Shown: positions 28,201 to 41,900 of the stretch, piece after piece | How positions within the stretch are numbered: position 1 is the stretch's first letter | Layout of the letters: every line of letters begins with the position of its first letter | Source of the DNA: Otis tarda | Taxonomy: Eukaryota; Chordata; Aves; Otidiformes; Otididae | Length of the DNA stretch: 64,000 nucleotides | Assembly (NCBI GenBank): GCA_026413225.1 | Contig: JAPMTP010000076.1 | Location: forward strand, 62,001-126,000 | Direction of reading: 5' to 3' | Notes under the pieces: generated by a model | Seen by the model: the letters and a program-made list of their open reading frames with translations, nothing else | Told to the model about the DNA's origin: nothing | The model's database searches: none | Program-made: the position numbers and the translations under genes

Positions 28201-29867
28201 GCGCTCCCTGAAAAAAAACCCCGAAAAATCACGAACGTCGGACGATTGCTCCCACACCAAATGTGCCAGCCACTCAAGCTCTTGCTGCTCCTCAGCGGAC
28301 ATTGGCAGTGCACCTAGAGCAGCACAGACATTGGGGCTCCGGGCTTTCCCTGACGAACAGGGCTTGAATATTTACCACCAGCTGGACGTGGTCGCTCCCT
28401 AAAAAAAAAACTCGAAAAATCACGAACGTTGGACCATTGCTCCCACACCAAAAGTGCCAGCCACTCAAGCTCTTGCTGCTCCTCAGCGGCCATTGGCAGT
28501 CCACGTACCGCACCAGAGACATTGAGGCTCCGGTCTTTCACTGACGAACAGGGCTTCGAAGTTTACCACCAGCTACACGTGGGCGCCTAGTGAAAAAAAC
28601 CCCGAAAAATCACAAACGTCTGACGATTGCTCCCACACCAAAAGTGCCAGCCACTCAAGCTCTTGCTGCTCCTCAGCAGCCATTGGCAGTGCACCTACAG
28701 CACCACAGACATTGGGGCTCCGGGCTTTCCCTGACCAACAGGGCTTCGACATTTACCACCAGCTGCACCAGGGCGCTCACTGAAAAAAAACCCCAAAAAA
28801 TCACGAACGTTGGACCATTGCTCCCACACCAAAAGTGCCAGACACTCAAGCTCTTGCTGCTCCTCAGCGGCCATTGGCAGTGCACCTACAGCACCACAGA
28901 CATTGGGGCTCCTGGCTTTCCCTGACGAACAGGGCTTCGACGTTTACCACCAGCTGCACTTGGGCGTCGCCTGAAAAAAAATCCCGAAATATCACGAACG
29001 TCGGACCATTGCTCCCACACCAAAAGTGCCAGCCACTCAAGCTCTTGCTGCTCCTCAGCGGCCATTGGCAGCGCACCTACAGCAGCACAGACATTGGGGC
29101 TCCGGGCTTTCCCTGACAAACAGGGCTTCGACGTTTACCACCAGCTGCACACGGGCGCTCCCTGAAAAAAAACCCAAAAAAATCACGAACGTCGGACCAT
29201 TGCTCCCACACCAAAAGTGCCAGGCACTAAAGCTCTTGCTGCTCCTCAGCGGCCATTGGCAGTGCACCTACAGCACCACAGACTTTAGGACTCCGTGCTA
29301 TCCCTGACGAACAGGGCTTCGACGTTTACCACCAGCTGCACAACGGCGCCCACTGGAAAAAAACCCCAAAAAATCACGAACGTTGGACAATTGCTCCCAC
29401 ACCAAAAGTGCCAGCCACTCACGCTCTTGCTGCTCCTCAGCGGCCATTGGCAGCGCACCTACAGCACCACAGACATTGGGGCTCCGGGCTTTCCCTGACG
29501 AACAGGGCTTCGACGTTTACCACCAGCTGCACCAGGGCACCCCCTGAAAAATAAACCAGAAAAAACACGAACGTCAGACCATTGCTCCCATACCAAAAGT
29601 GTCAGCCACTCAAGCTCTTGCTGCTCCTCAGCGGCCATTGGCATTGCACCTACCGCACCAGAGACATTGGGGCTCCGGCCTTTCTCTGACGAACAGGGCT
29701 TTCACATTTACCACCAGCTGCAGGTGGACGGCCCATGAAAAAATAACCCGAGAAATCACGAATGTCGGACCATTGCTCCCACACCAAAAGTGCCAGCCAC
29801 TCAAGCTCTTGCTGCTCCTCAGCGGCCATTCACAGTCCACCTACAGCAGCACAGACATAGGGGCTCC
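22273..29867 (+). repeat. Satellite subfamily A array, forward, segment 4
   Basis: About 40 monomers. Up to about 25,030 they repeat 17,889-20,650. From 25,030 to about 26,540 they repeat 11,670-13,200. From 26,499 to about 29,695 they repeat 1-3,385, with one monomer lost near 27,175 (offset changes from 26,498 to 26,309). The last forward monomer is cut off after GGGGCTCC at 29,867, where the array turns around. Confidence 0.96.
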
Positions 29868-29942
29868 TGGTGGTAAACGTCGAAGCCCTGTTCGTCAGGG
29901 AAAGTCTGGAGCCCCAATGTCTGTGCTGCTGTAGGTGCACTG
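29833..29942. repeat. Head-to-head inversion joint 1
   Basis: The array changes orientation here. Forward sequence ends at 29,867 and reverse sequence starts at 29,868 with TGGTGGTAAACGTC. The two sides make an inverted repeat: 29,833-29,867 against 29,908-29,942 (35 bp, two mismatches) around a 40-nt middle. Pairing continues outward at ordinary satellite similarity. The monomers further out are not mirror images of each other, so this is a joint between two different parts of the array and not a fold-back copy. Confidence 0.93.
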
Positions 29943-32900
29943 CCTATGGCCGCTGTGGACGAGCAAGAGCTTGAGTGGATGGCACTTTTGGTGAGGGAGC
30001 AATGGTTCGACGTTCGTGAGTTTTCGGGTTTATTTTCAGTGGGCGCCCACGTGTAGCTGGTGGTAAACGTCGAAGCCCTGTTCGTCAGGGAAAGCCCAAA
30101 GCCTCAATGTCTGTGCTGCTGTAGGTGCACTGCCAATGGCCGCTGAGGAGCAGCGAGAGCTTGAGTGTCTGGCACTTTTGGTGTGGGAGCAATGGTCCGA
30201 CGTTCGTGATTTTTTTGGTTTTTTTTTCAGGGAGCGCCTGTGTGCAGCTGGTGGTAAACGTCGAAGCCCTGTTTGTCAGGGAAAGCCCGGAGCCTCAACG
30301 TCTCTGGTGCAGTACGTGGAGTGCCAATGACCCCTGAGGAGCAGCAGGAGCTTGAGTGGCTGGCACTTTTGGTGTGGGAGGAATTGTCCGACGTTCGTGT
30401 TTCTTCGGGGTTATTTTCAGTGGGCGCCCATGTGCAGCTGGTGGTAAATGTTGAAGCCCTGTTTGACAGAGAAAACCCGGAGCCCCAAAGTCTGTGGTGC
30501 TGTAGGTGTGCTGCCAATGGCCGCTGAGGAGCAGCAAGAGCTTCAGTGGCTGGCACTTTTGGTGTGGGAGCAATCTTCAGACGTTGGTGATTTTTCGGGG
30601 TTTTTTTCAGTGAGCTCCAACGTGCAGCTGGTGGTAAACGTCGAAGCCCTGTTCGTCAGGGAAAGCCCGGAGCCCCAATGTCTGTGCTGCTGTAGGTGCG
30701 CTGCCAATGGCCGCTGAGGAGCAGCAAGAGCTTGAGTGGCTGGAACTTTTGGTGTGGGAGCAATGGTCCAACGTTCGTGATTTTTTGGGTTTTTTTTTTC
30801 AGGGGGCGCCCAGGTGCAGATGCTGGTAAACGTCGAAGCCCTGTTCGTCAGGGAAAGACCGGAGCCACAACGTCTCTGGTGCAGTACGTTGATTGCCAAC
30901 GTCTGCTGAGGAGCAGCAAGAGCTTGAGTGGCTGTCACTTTTGGTGTGGGAGCAATGGTCCGACGTTCGTGATTTCTTGGGTTTTTTTTCAGTGAGAGTC
31001 GTCGTGCAGCTGGTGGTAAACGTCGAAGCCCTGTTCGTCAGGGAAAGCCTGGAGCCCAAATGTCTGTGCTGCTGTACGTGCACTGCCAATGGCCGCTGAG
31101 GGGCAGCAAGAGCTTGAGTTGCTGGCACTTTTGGTGTGGGAGCAATCGTCCGACGTTCATGATTTTTCGGGGATTTTTTTCAGGGGGCGCCCACGTGCAG
31201 CTGGTGGTAAACGTTGAAGCCCTGTTCGTCAGGGAAAGACGGGAGCCTCAATGTCTCTGGTGTGGTACGTGGAGTGCCAACGGATGCTGAGGAGCAGCAA
31301 GAGCTTGAGTGGCTGGCACTTTTGGTGTGGGAGCAATTGTCCGACAGTCGTGTTTCTTCGGGGTTATTTTCAGGGGACGCCCACGTGTAGCTGGTGGTAA
31401 ACGGCGAATCCCTTTTCGTCATGGAAAGCCCGGAGCCCTAATGTCTGTGCTGCTGTAGGTGCACTGACAATGGCCGCTGAGGAGCAGCAAGAGCTTGAGT
31501 GGCTGACACTTTTGGTGTGGTAGAAATCGTCCGACGGTAGTGATTTTTCGAGTTTTTTTTCCATGTGGCGACCACGTGCAGCTGGTGGTAAACGTCGAAG
31601 CGCTGTTCGTCAGGGAAAGACCGGAGCCCCAATGTCTGTGGTGCTGTAGGTGCTCTGCCAATGGCCGCTGAGGAGCAGAAAGAGCTTGAGTGGCTGGCAC
31701 TTTTGGTGTGGGAGCAATGGTTCGACGTTCGTGTTTTTTCGGGGTTTTTTTTCAGGGGGCGCCCAGGTGCAGCTGGTGGGAAACGTCGAAGCCCTGTTCG
31801 TCAGGGAAAGCCCAGAGCCCCAATGTCTGTGCTGCTGTAGGTGCGCTGTCAATGGCCGCTGAGGAGCAGCAAGAGCTTGAGTGGCTGGCACTTTTGGTGT
31901 GGGAGCAATGGTCCAACGTTCATGATTTTTCGGGGATTTTTTTCAGGGGGCGCCCACGTGCAGGTGGTGGTAAACGTTGAAGCCCTGTTCGTCAGGGAAA
32001 GACGGGAGCCTCAATGTCTCTGATGTGGTACGTGGAGTGCCAACGGCTGCTGAGGAGCATCAAGAGCTTGAGTGGCTGGCACTTTTGGTGTGGGAGCAAT
32101 TGTCCGACATACGTGTTTCTTCGGGTTTATTTTAAGTGGACGCCCAGGTGCAGCTGGTGTTAAACGGCGAATTCCTGTTCGTCATGGAAAGCCCGGAGCC
32201 CCAATGTCTCTGGTGCTGTAGTGCGCTGCCTATGGCCGCTGAGGAGCAGCAAGAGCTTGAGTGGCTGGCACTTTTGGTGTGCGAGCAATCGTCCGACATT
32301 CCTGAAGTTTCGGGGTTTTCTTTTCAGGTGGCGCCCAGGTGCAGATGGTGGTAAACATCGAAACACAGTTCGTCAGGGAAAGCCCGGAGCCCCAATGTCT
32401 GTGGTGCTGTAGGTGCTCTGCAAATGGCCGCTGAGGAGCAGCAAGAGCTTGAGTGTCTGGCCATTTTGGTGTGGGAGCAATTGTCCGATGTTTGTGATTT
32501 TTCAGTGTTTTTTTCAGTGGGCGCCCTGTTGCAGCTGGTGGTAAACGTCGAAGCCCTGTTCGTCAGGGAAAGCCCGGAGCCCCAATGTTGTGCTGCTGTA
32601 GGTGCGCTGCCAATGGCCGCTGAGGAGCAGCAAGAGCTTGAGTGGCTGGCAATTTTCGTGTCGAGCAATGGTCCAACGTTCGTGATTTTTCGGGGTTTTT
32701 TTTCAGGGGGCGCCCACGTGCAGCTGGTGGTAAACGTCGAAGCCCTGTTCGGCAGGGAAAGCCCGGAGCCCCAATGTCTGTGGTGCTGTAGGTGCACTGC
32801 TAATGGGCACTGAGGAGCAGCAAGAGCTTGAGTGGCTGGCACCTTTGGTGTGGGAGCAATGGTCCGACGTTCGTGATTTTTCGGGGTTTTTTTTCAGGGG

Positions 32901-35900
32901 GCGCCCTGGTGCAGCTGGTGGTAAACGTCTAAGCCCTGTTCGTCAGGGAAAGCCCAGAGCCCCAATGTCTGTGCTGCTGTAGGTGCGCTGCCAATGGCCA
33001 CTGAGGAGCAGCAAGAGATTGAGTGTCTGGCACTTTTGGTGTGGGAGCAATGGTCCAACGTTCGTGATTTTTCGGGGTTTTTTCAGGTGGCGCCCATGTG
33101 CAGCTGGTGGTAAACGTCGAAGCCCTGTTCGTCAAGGAAAGCCTGGAGCCCCAATGTCTCTGGTGCTGTAGGTGGACTGGCAATGGCCGCTGAGGAGCAG
33201 CAAGAGCTTGAGTGTCTGGCACTTTTGGTGTGGGAGCAATCGTCCGATGTTCGTGAATTTTCGGGGTTTTTTTTCAGGGGGCGCCCACGTGAAGATGGTG
33301 GTGAACGTCGAAGCCCTGTTCTTCAGGGAAAGCCCGGAGCCCCATTGTCTGTGCTGCTGTAGGTGCGCTGCCAATGGCCGCTGAGGAGCAGCAAGAGATT
33401 GAGTGGTTGGCACTTTTGGTGTGGGAGTAATGGTCCGACGTTCGTGATATCTTGGGGTTTTTTATCATGGAGCGATTAAGTGCATCTGGTGGTAAACGTC
33501 GAAGCCCCGTTCGTCAGGGAAAGCCCGGAGCCCCAATGTCTGTGCTGCTGTAGGTGCGCTGCCAATGGCCACTGAGGAGCAGCAAGAGCTTGAGTGGCTG
33601 GCAATTTTGGTGTGGTAGCAATGGTCTGACGTTCGTGATTTTTTGGGGTTTTTTTTTAGGGGGCGCCCAGGTGCAGCTGGTGGTATACGTCGAAGCCCTG
33701 TTCGTCAGGGAAAGCCCGGAGCTCCAATGTCTGTGGTGCTCTAGGTGCGCTGCCAATGGCCGCTGAGGATCAGCAAGAGCTTGAGTGGCTGGCACTTTTG
33801 GTGTGGGAGCAGTCGTCCGATGTTCGTGATTTGTTAGGGTTTTTTTTAGTGAGAGTCGTCGTGCAGCTGGTGGTAAACGTCGAAGCCCTGTTCGTCAGGG
33901 AAAGACCGGAGCCCCAATGTCTCTGCTGCTGTAGGTGCGTTGCAAATAGCCGCTGAGGAGCAGCAAGAGCTTGAGTGGCTGGCACTTTTGGTGTGGTAGC
34001 AATGGTCTGACGTTCGTGATTTTTTGGGGTTTTTTTTTAGGGGGCGCCCATGTGCAGCTGTTGGTAAACGTCGAAGCCCTGTTCGTGAGGGAAAGACCGG
34101 AGCCTCAATGTCTCTTGTGCGGTACGTGGAGTGCCAACGGCTGCTGAGGAGTAGCAAGAGCTTGTGTGTCTGGCACTTTTGGTGTGGGAGCAATCGTCAG
34201 ACCTTCGTGATTTTTCGAGTTTTGTTTCCAGGTGGCGACCACGTGCAGCTGGTGGTAAACGTCGAAGCCCTGTTCGTCAGGGAAAGCCCGGAGCCCCAAT
34301 GTCTGTGCTGCTGTAGGTGCGCTGCCAATGGTCGATGAGGAGCAGCAAGAGCTTGAGTGGCTGGCACTTTTGGTGTGGTAGCAATGGTCTGACGTTCGTG
34401 ATTTTTTGGGGTTTTTTTTTAGGGGGCGCCCTGGTGCAGCTGGTGGTATACGTCGAAGCCCTGTTCGTCAGGGAAAGCCCGGAGCTCCAATGTCTGTGGT
34501 GCTGTAGGTGCGCTGCCAATGGCCGCTGAGGAGCAGCAAGAGCTTGTGTGTCTGGCACTTTTGGTGTGGGAGCAATCGTCCGACGTTCGTGATTTCTTGG
34601 GGTTTTTTATCATGGAGCGATCAAGTGCAGCTGGAAGTAAACGTCGAAGCCCTGTTCGTCAGGGAAAGCCCGGAGCCCCAATGTCTGTGCTGCTGTAGGT
34701 GCGCTGCCAATGGCCGCTGAGGAGCAGCATGAGCTTGAGTGGCTGGCACTTTTGGTGTGGGAGCAATGGTCGGACTTTCGTGATTCTTCGGGCTTATTTT
34801 TCAGGGGGCGACCACGTGAACCTGGTGGTAAACGTCGAAGCCCTGTTCGTCAGGGAAAGCCCGGAGCCCCAATGTCTGTGCTGCTGTAGGTGCGCTGCCA
34901 ATGGCTGCTGAGGAACAGCAAGAGCTTGAGTGGCTGGCACTTTTGGTGTGGGAGCAATGGTCCGACGTCTGAGATTCTTCGGGCTTTTTTTTCAGGGGGC
35001 GCCCACGTGCAGCTGGTGGTAAAAGTAGAAGGCCTGTTCTTCAGGGAAAGCCTGGAGGCCCAATGTCTGTGCTGCTTTAGGTGCGCTGCCAATGGCCGCT
35101 GAGGAGCAGCAAGAGCTTGAGTGGCTGGCACTTTTCGTGTGGGAGCAATGGTCCTACGTTCATGATTTTTCGGGGATATTTTCAGGGGGCGCCCACGTGC
35201 AGGTGGTGGTAAACGTTGAAGCCCTGTTCGTCACGGAAAGACGGGAGCCTCAATGTCTCTGATGTGGTACGTGGAGTGCCAACGGCTGCTGAGGAGCAGC
35301 AAGAGCTTGAGTGGCTGGCACTTTTGGTGTGGGAGCAATTGTCCGACATACGTGTTTCTTCGGGGTTATTTTAAGTGGACGCCCAGGTGCAGCTGGTGTT
35401 AAACGGCGAATTCCTGTTCGTCATGGAAAGCCCGGAGCCCCAATGTCTCTGGTGCTGTAGGTGCGCTGCCAATGGCCGCTGAGGAGCAGCAAGAGCTTGA
35501 GTGGCTGGCACTTTTGGTGTGGGAGCAATGGTCCGACGTTCATGATTTCTTGGGTTTTTTATCAGTGGGCGCCCAGGTGCAGCTGGTGGTAAACTTCGAA
35601 GCCCTGTTCGTCAGGGAAAGCCTGGAGCCCCAATGTCTGTGCTGCTGTACGTGTGCTGCCAATGGCCGCTGAGGAGCAAAAAGAGCTTGAGTGTCTGGCA
35701 CTTTTGGTGTGCGAGCAATCGTCCGACATTCCTGAAGTTTCGGGGTTTTCTTTTCAGGTGGCGCCCAGGTGCAGATGGTGGTAAACATCGAAACACAGTT
35801 CGTCAGGGAAAGCCCGGAGCCCCAATGTCTGTGGTGCTGTAGGTGCTCTGCAAATGGCCGCTGAGGAGCAGCAAGAGCTTGAGTGTCTGGCCATTTTGGT

Positions 35901-38900
35901 GTGGGAGCAATTGTCCGACGTTCGTGATTTTTCAGTGTTTTTTTCAGTGGGTGCCCATGTGCAGCTGGTGGTAAACGTCGAAGCCCTGTTCGTCAGGGAA
36001 AGCCCGGAGCCCCAATGTTGTGCTGCTGTAGGTGCGCTGCCAATGGCCGCTGAGGAGCAGCAAGAGCTTGAGTGGCTGGCAATTTTGGTGTCGAGCAATG
36101 GTCCAACGTTCGTGATTTTTCGGGGTTTTTTTTCAGGGGGCGCCCACGTGCAGCTGGTGGTAAACTTCGAAGCCCTGTTCGGCAGGGAAAGCCCAGAGCC
36201 CCAATGTCTGTGGTGCTGTAGGTGCACTGCTAATGGCCACTGAGGAGCAGCAAGAGCTTGAGTGGCTGGCACCTTTGGTGTGGGAGCAATGGTCCGACGT
36301 TCGTGATTTTTCGGGGTTTTTTTTCAGGGGGCGCCCTGGTGCAGCTGGTGGTAAACGTCTAAGCCCTGTTCGTCAGGGAAAGCCCAGAGCCCCAATGTCT
36401 GTGCTGCTGTAGGTGCGCTGCCAATGGCCACTGAGGAGCAGCAAGAGCTTGAGTGTCTGGCACTTTTGGTGTGGGAGCAATGGTCCAACGTTCGTGATTT
36501 TTCGGGGTTTTTTTTCAGGTGGCGCCCATGTGCAGCTGGTGGTAAACGTCGAAGCCCTGTTCGTCAAGGAAAGCCTGGAGCCCCAATGTCTCTGGTGCTG
36601 TAGGTGGACTGGCAATGGCCGCTGAGGAGCAGCAAGAGCTTGAGTGTCTGGCACTTTTGGTGTGGGAGCAATCGTCCGATGTTCGTGAATTTTCGGGGTT
36701 TTTAATCAGGGGGCGCCCACGTGAAGATGGTGGTGAACGTCGAAGCCCTGTTCTTCAGGGAAAGCCCGGAGCCCCAATGTATGTGCTGCTGTAGGTGCGC
36801 TGCCAATGGCCGCTGAGGAGCAGCAAGAGATTGAGTGGTTGGCACTTTTGGTGTGGGAGTAATGGTCCGACGTTCGTGATATCTTGGGGTTTTTTATCAT
36901 GGAGCGATCAAGTGCATCTGGTGGTAAACGTCGAAGCCCCGTTCGTCAGGGAAAGCCCGGAGCCCCAATGTCTGTGCTGCTGTAGGTGCGCTGCCAATGG
37001 CCACTGAGGAGCAGCAAGAGCTTGAGTGGCTGGCAATTTTGGTGTGGTAGCAATGGTCTGACGTTCGTGATTTTTTGGGGTTTTTTTTTAGGGGGCGCCC
37101 AGGTGCAGCTGGTGGTATACGTCGAAGCCCTGTTCGTCAGGGAAAGCCCGGAGCTCCAATGTCTGTGGTGCTCTAGGTGCGCTGCCAATGGCCGCTGAGG
37201 AGCAGCAAGAGCTTGAGTGGCTGGCACTTTTGGTGTGGGAGCAGTCGTCCGATGTTCGTGATTTGTTAGGGTTTTTTTTAGTGAGAGTCGTCGTGCAGCT
37301 GGTGGTAAACGTCGAAGCCCTGTTCGTCAGGGAAAGACCGGAGCCCCAATGTCTCTGCTGCTGTAGGTGCGCTGCCAATGGTTGATGAGGAGCAGCAAGA
37401 GCTTGAGTGGCTGGCAATTTTGGTGTGGTAGCAATGGTCTGACGTTCGTGATTTTTTGGGGTTTTTTTTTAGGGGGCGCCCTGGTGCAGCTGGTGGTATA
37501 CGTCGAAGCCCTGTTCGTCAGGGAAAGCCTGGAGCCCCAATGTCTGTGGTGCTGTAGGTGCGCTGCCAATGGCCGCTGAAGAGCAGCAAGAGCTTGTGTG
37601 TCTGGCACTTTTGGTGTGGGAGCAATCGTCCGATGTTCGTGATTTCTTGGGGTTTTTTATCATGGAGCGATCAAGTGCAGCTGGAAGTAAACGTCGAAGC
37701 CCTGTTCGTCAGGGAAAGCCCGGAGCCCCAATGTCTGTGCTGCTGTAGGTGCGCTGCCAATGGCCGCTGAGGAGCAGCATGAGCTTGAGTGGCTGGCACT
37801 TTTGGTGTGGGAGCAATGGTCGGACTTTCGTGATTCTTCGGGCTTATTTTTCAGGGGGCGACCACGTGAACCTGGTGGTAAACGTCTAAGCCCTGTTCGT
37901 CAGGGAAAGCCCAGAGCCCCAATGTCTGTGCTGCTGTAGGTGCGCTGCCAATGGCCACTGAGGAGCAGCAAGAGCTTGAGTGGCTGGCACTTTTGGTGTG
38001 GGAGCAATGGTCCGACGTCTGAGATTCTTCGGGCTTTTTTTTCAGTGAGCGCCCACGTGCAGCTGGTGGTAAAAGTCGAAGGCCTGTTCTTCAGGGAAAG
38101 CCTGGAGGCCCAATGTCTGTGCTGCTTTAGGTGCGCTGCCAATGGCCGCTGAGGAGCAGCAAGAGCTTGAGTGGCTGGCACTTTTGGTGTGGGAGCAATG
38201 GTCCGACGTTCGTGATTTTTTGGGTTTTTTTTTAAGGGGGCGCCCATGTGCAGCTGGTGGTAAACGTCGAAGCCCTGTTCGTCAGGGAAAGACGGGAGCC
38301 TCAATGTCTATGGTGCGGTACGTGGAGTGCCAACGGCTGCTGAGGAGCAGCAAGAGCTTGAGTGGCTGGCAATTTTGGTGTGGGAGCAATGGTCCGACAT
38401 TCGTGTTTCTTCGGGATTATTTTAAGGGGACGCCCAGGTGCAGCTGGTGGTAAACGTCGAAGCCCTGTTCGTCAGGGAAAGCCCGGAGCCCCAATATCTC
38501 TGGTGCTCTAGGTGCACTGCCAATGGCCTCTGAGGACCAGCAAGAGCTTGAAGGGCTGGCACTTTTGGTGTGGGAGCCATGGTCCGACGTTCGTGATTTC
38601 TTGGGGTTTTTATCAGTGGGCGCCCAGGTGCAGCTGGTGGTAAACGTCGAAGCCCTGTTCGTCAGGGAAAGCCCGGAGTCCCTATGTCTCTGCTGCTGTA
38701 GGTGCGCTGCCTACGGCCGCTGAGGAGCAGCAAGAGCTTGAGTGTCTGGCACTTTTGGTGTGGGAGCAATCTTCCGACGTTCGTGATTTTTCGGGGTTTT
38801 TTTTCAGGGGGCGCCCACGTGCAGCTGGTGGTAAACATAGAAGCCCTGTTCGTCAGGGAAAGACGGGAGCCTCAATGTCTATGGTGCGGTACGTGGAGTG

Positions 38901-41900
38901 CCAACGGCTGCTGAGGAGCAGCAAGAGCTTGAGTGGCTGGCACTTTTGGTGTGGGAGCAATGGTCCGACATTCGTGTTTCTTCGGGATTATTTTAAGGGG
39001 ACGCCCAGGTGCAGCTGGTGGTAAACGTCGAAGCCCTGTTAGTCAGAGAAAGCCCTGAGCCCCAATGTCTGTGCTGCTGTAGGTGCGCTGCCAATGGTCG
39101 CTGAGGAGCAGCAAGAGCTTGAGTGGCTGGCACTTTTGGTGTGGGAGCAATGGTCCGACGTTCGTGATTTCTTGGGGTTTTTATCAGTGGGCGCCCAGGT
39201 GCAGCTGGTGGTAAACGTCGAAGCCCTGTTAGTCAGGGAAAGCCCGGAGCCCCAATGTCTGTGCTGCTATAGGTGAGCTGCCTACGGCCGCTGAGGAGCA
39301 GCAAGAGCTTGAGTGCCTGGCACTTTTGGTGTGGGAGCAATCTTCCGACGTTCGTGATTTTTCGGGGTTTTTTTTCAGTGGGCGCCCACGTGTATCTGGT
39401 GGTAAACATAGAAGCCCTGTTCGTCAGGGAAAGCCCGGAGCACCAGTGTCTGTGGTGCTGTAGGTGCGCTGCTAATGGCCGCTGAGGAGCAGCAAGAGCT
39501 TGAGTGGCTGGCAATTTTGGTGTGGGAGCAATCGTCCGACGTTCGTGTTTTTTCGGGGTTTTTTTTCAGTGGGCGCCCACGTGCAGCTGGTGGTAAACGT
39601 CGAAGCCCTGTTCTTCAGGGATAGCACGGAGTCCTAAAGTCTGTGGTGCTGTAGGTGCACTGCCAATGGCCGCTGAGGAGCAGCAAGAGCTTGAGTGGCT
39701 GGCACTTTTGGTGTGGGAGCAATGGTCCGACGTTCTTGATTTTTCGGGGTTTTTTTTCAGTGAGCGCCCATGTGCAGCTGGTGGTAAACGTGGAAGCCCT
39801 GTTCGTCAGGGAAAGCCCGGAGCCCCAATGTATGTGCTGCTGTAGGTGCGCTGCCAATGGCCGCTGAAGAGCAGCAAGAGCTTGAGTGGCTGGCACTTTT
39901 GGTGTGGGAGCAATCGTCCGACGTTCCTGAATTTTCGGGGTTTTTTTCAGTGGGCGCCCAGGTGCAGCTGGTGGTAAACGTCGAAGCCCTGTTCGTCAGG
40001 GATCGCCCGGAGCCCCAATGTCTGTGCTGCTGTAGGTGCGCTGCCAATGGCCACTGAGGAGCAGCAAGAGCTTGAGTGGTTGGCACTTTTGGTGTGGGAG
40101 CAATTGTCCGACGTTCGTGTTTCTTTGGGGTTATTTTCAGTGGGCGCCCATGTGCAGCTGGTGGTAAACGTCGATGCCCTGTTCGTCATGGAAAGCCTGG
40201 AGCCCCAAGGTCTGTGGTGCTGTAGGTGTGCTGCCAATGGCCGCTGAGGAGCAGCAAGAGCTTGAGTGGCTGGCACTTTTGGTGTGGGAGCAATCGTCCG
40301 ACGTTGGTGATTTTTCGGCGTTTTTTTTCAATGAGCGCCGTGGTGCAGCTGGTGTTAAACGTCGAAGCCCTGTTCGTCAAGAAAAGCCCGGAGCCCCAAT
40401 GTCTCTGCTGCTGTAGGTGGACTGCCAATGGCCGCTGAGGAGCAGCAAGAGCTTGAGTGGCTGGCGCTTTTGGTGTGGGAGCAGTCGTCTGACGTTCGTC
40501 ATTTTTCTGGGCTTTGTTTCAGGCAGCGCCCAAGTGCAGCTGGTGGTAAACGTCGAAGCCCTGTTCGTCAGAGAAAGCCCGGAGCCCCAATGTCTGTGGT
40601 GCTGTAGGTGCGCTGCCAATGGCCGCTGAGGAGCAGCAAGAGCTTGAGTGGCTGGCACTTTTGGTGTGGGAGCAATCGTCCGACGTTCGTGATTTTTCGG
40701 GGATTTTTTTCAGGGGGCGCCGTTGTGCAGCTGGTGGTAAATGTCGAAGCCCTGTTCGTCAGGGAAAGACCGGAGCATCAATGTCTCTGGTGCAGTACGT
40801 GGAGTGCCAATGGCCGCTGAGGATCAGCAAGAGCTTGAGTGGCTGGCACTTTTGGTGTGGGAGCAATGGTCTGACGTTCGTGATTTTTCTGGGATTTTTT
40901 TTCAGGGGGCGCCCACGTGCAGCTGGCGGTAAACGTCGAAACCCTGTTCGTCAGGGAAAGACCGGAGCCCCAATGTCTGTGCTGCTGTAGGTGCACTGCC
41001 AATGGCCGCTGAGGAGCAGCAAGAGCTTGAGTGGCTGGCACTTTTGGTGTGGGAGCAATGGTCGGACTTTCGTGATTTTTCGGGCTTATTTTTCAGGGGG
41101 CGCCCACGTGCAGCTGGTGGTAAACGTCGAAGCCCTGTTCGTCAGGGAAAGCCCGGAGCCCCAATGTCTGTGCTGCTGTAGGTGCACTGCCAATGGCTGC
41201 TGAGGAGCAGCAAGAGCTTGAGTGGCTGTCCCTTTTGGTGTGGGAGCAATGGTCCGACGTCTGAGATTCTTCGGGCTTTTTTTTCAGTGAGCGCCCACGT
41301 GCAGCTGGTGGTAAACGTCGAAGGCCTGTTCTTCAGGGAAAGCCTGGAGGCCCAATGTCTGTGCTGCTGTAGGTGCGCTGCCAATGGCCGCTGAGGAGCA
41401 GCAAGAGCTTGAGTGGCTGGCACTTTTGGTGTGGGAGCAATGGTCCGACGTTCGTGATTTTTTGGGTTTTTTTTTCAGTGGGCGCCCATGTGCAGCTGGT
41501 GGTAAACGTCGAAGCCCTGTTCGTCAGGGAAAGACGGGAGCCTCAATGTCTATGGTGCGGTACGTGGAGTGCCATCGGCTGCTGAGGAGCAGCAAGAGCT
41601 TGAGTGGCTGGCACTTTTGGTGTGGGAGCAATGGTCCGACATTCGTGTTTCTTTGGGATTATTTTCAGTTGGCGCCCAGGTGCAGCTGGTGGTAAACGTC
41701 GAAGCCCTGTTCGTCAGGGAAAGCCCTGAGCCTCAATATCTCTGGTGCTGTAGGTGCACTGCCAATGGCCTCTGAGGACCAGCAAGAGCTTGAAGGGCTG
41801 GCACTTTTGGTGTGGTAGCCATGGTCCGACGTTCGTGATTTCTTGGGGTTTTTATCAGTGGGCGCCCAGGTGCAGCTGGTGGTAAACGTCGAAGCCCTGT

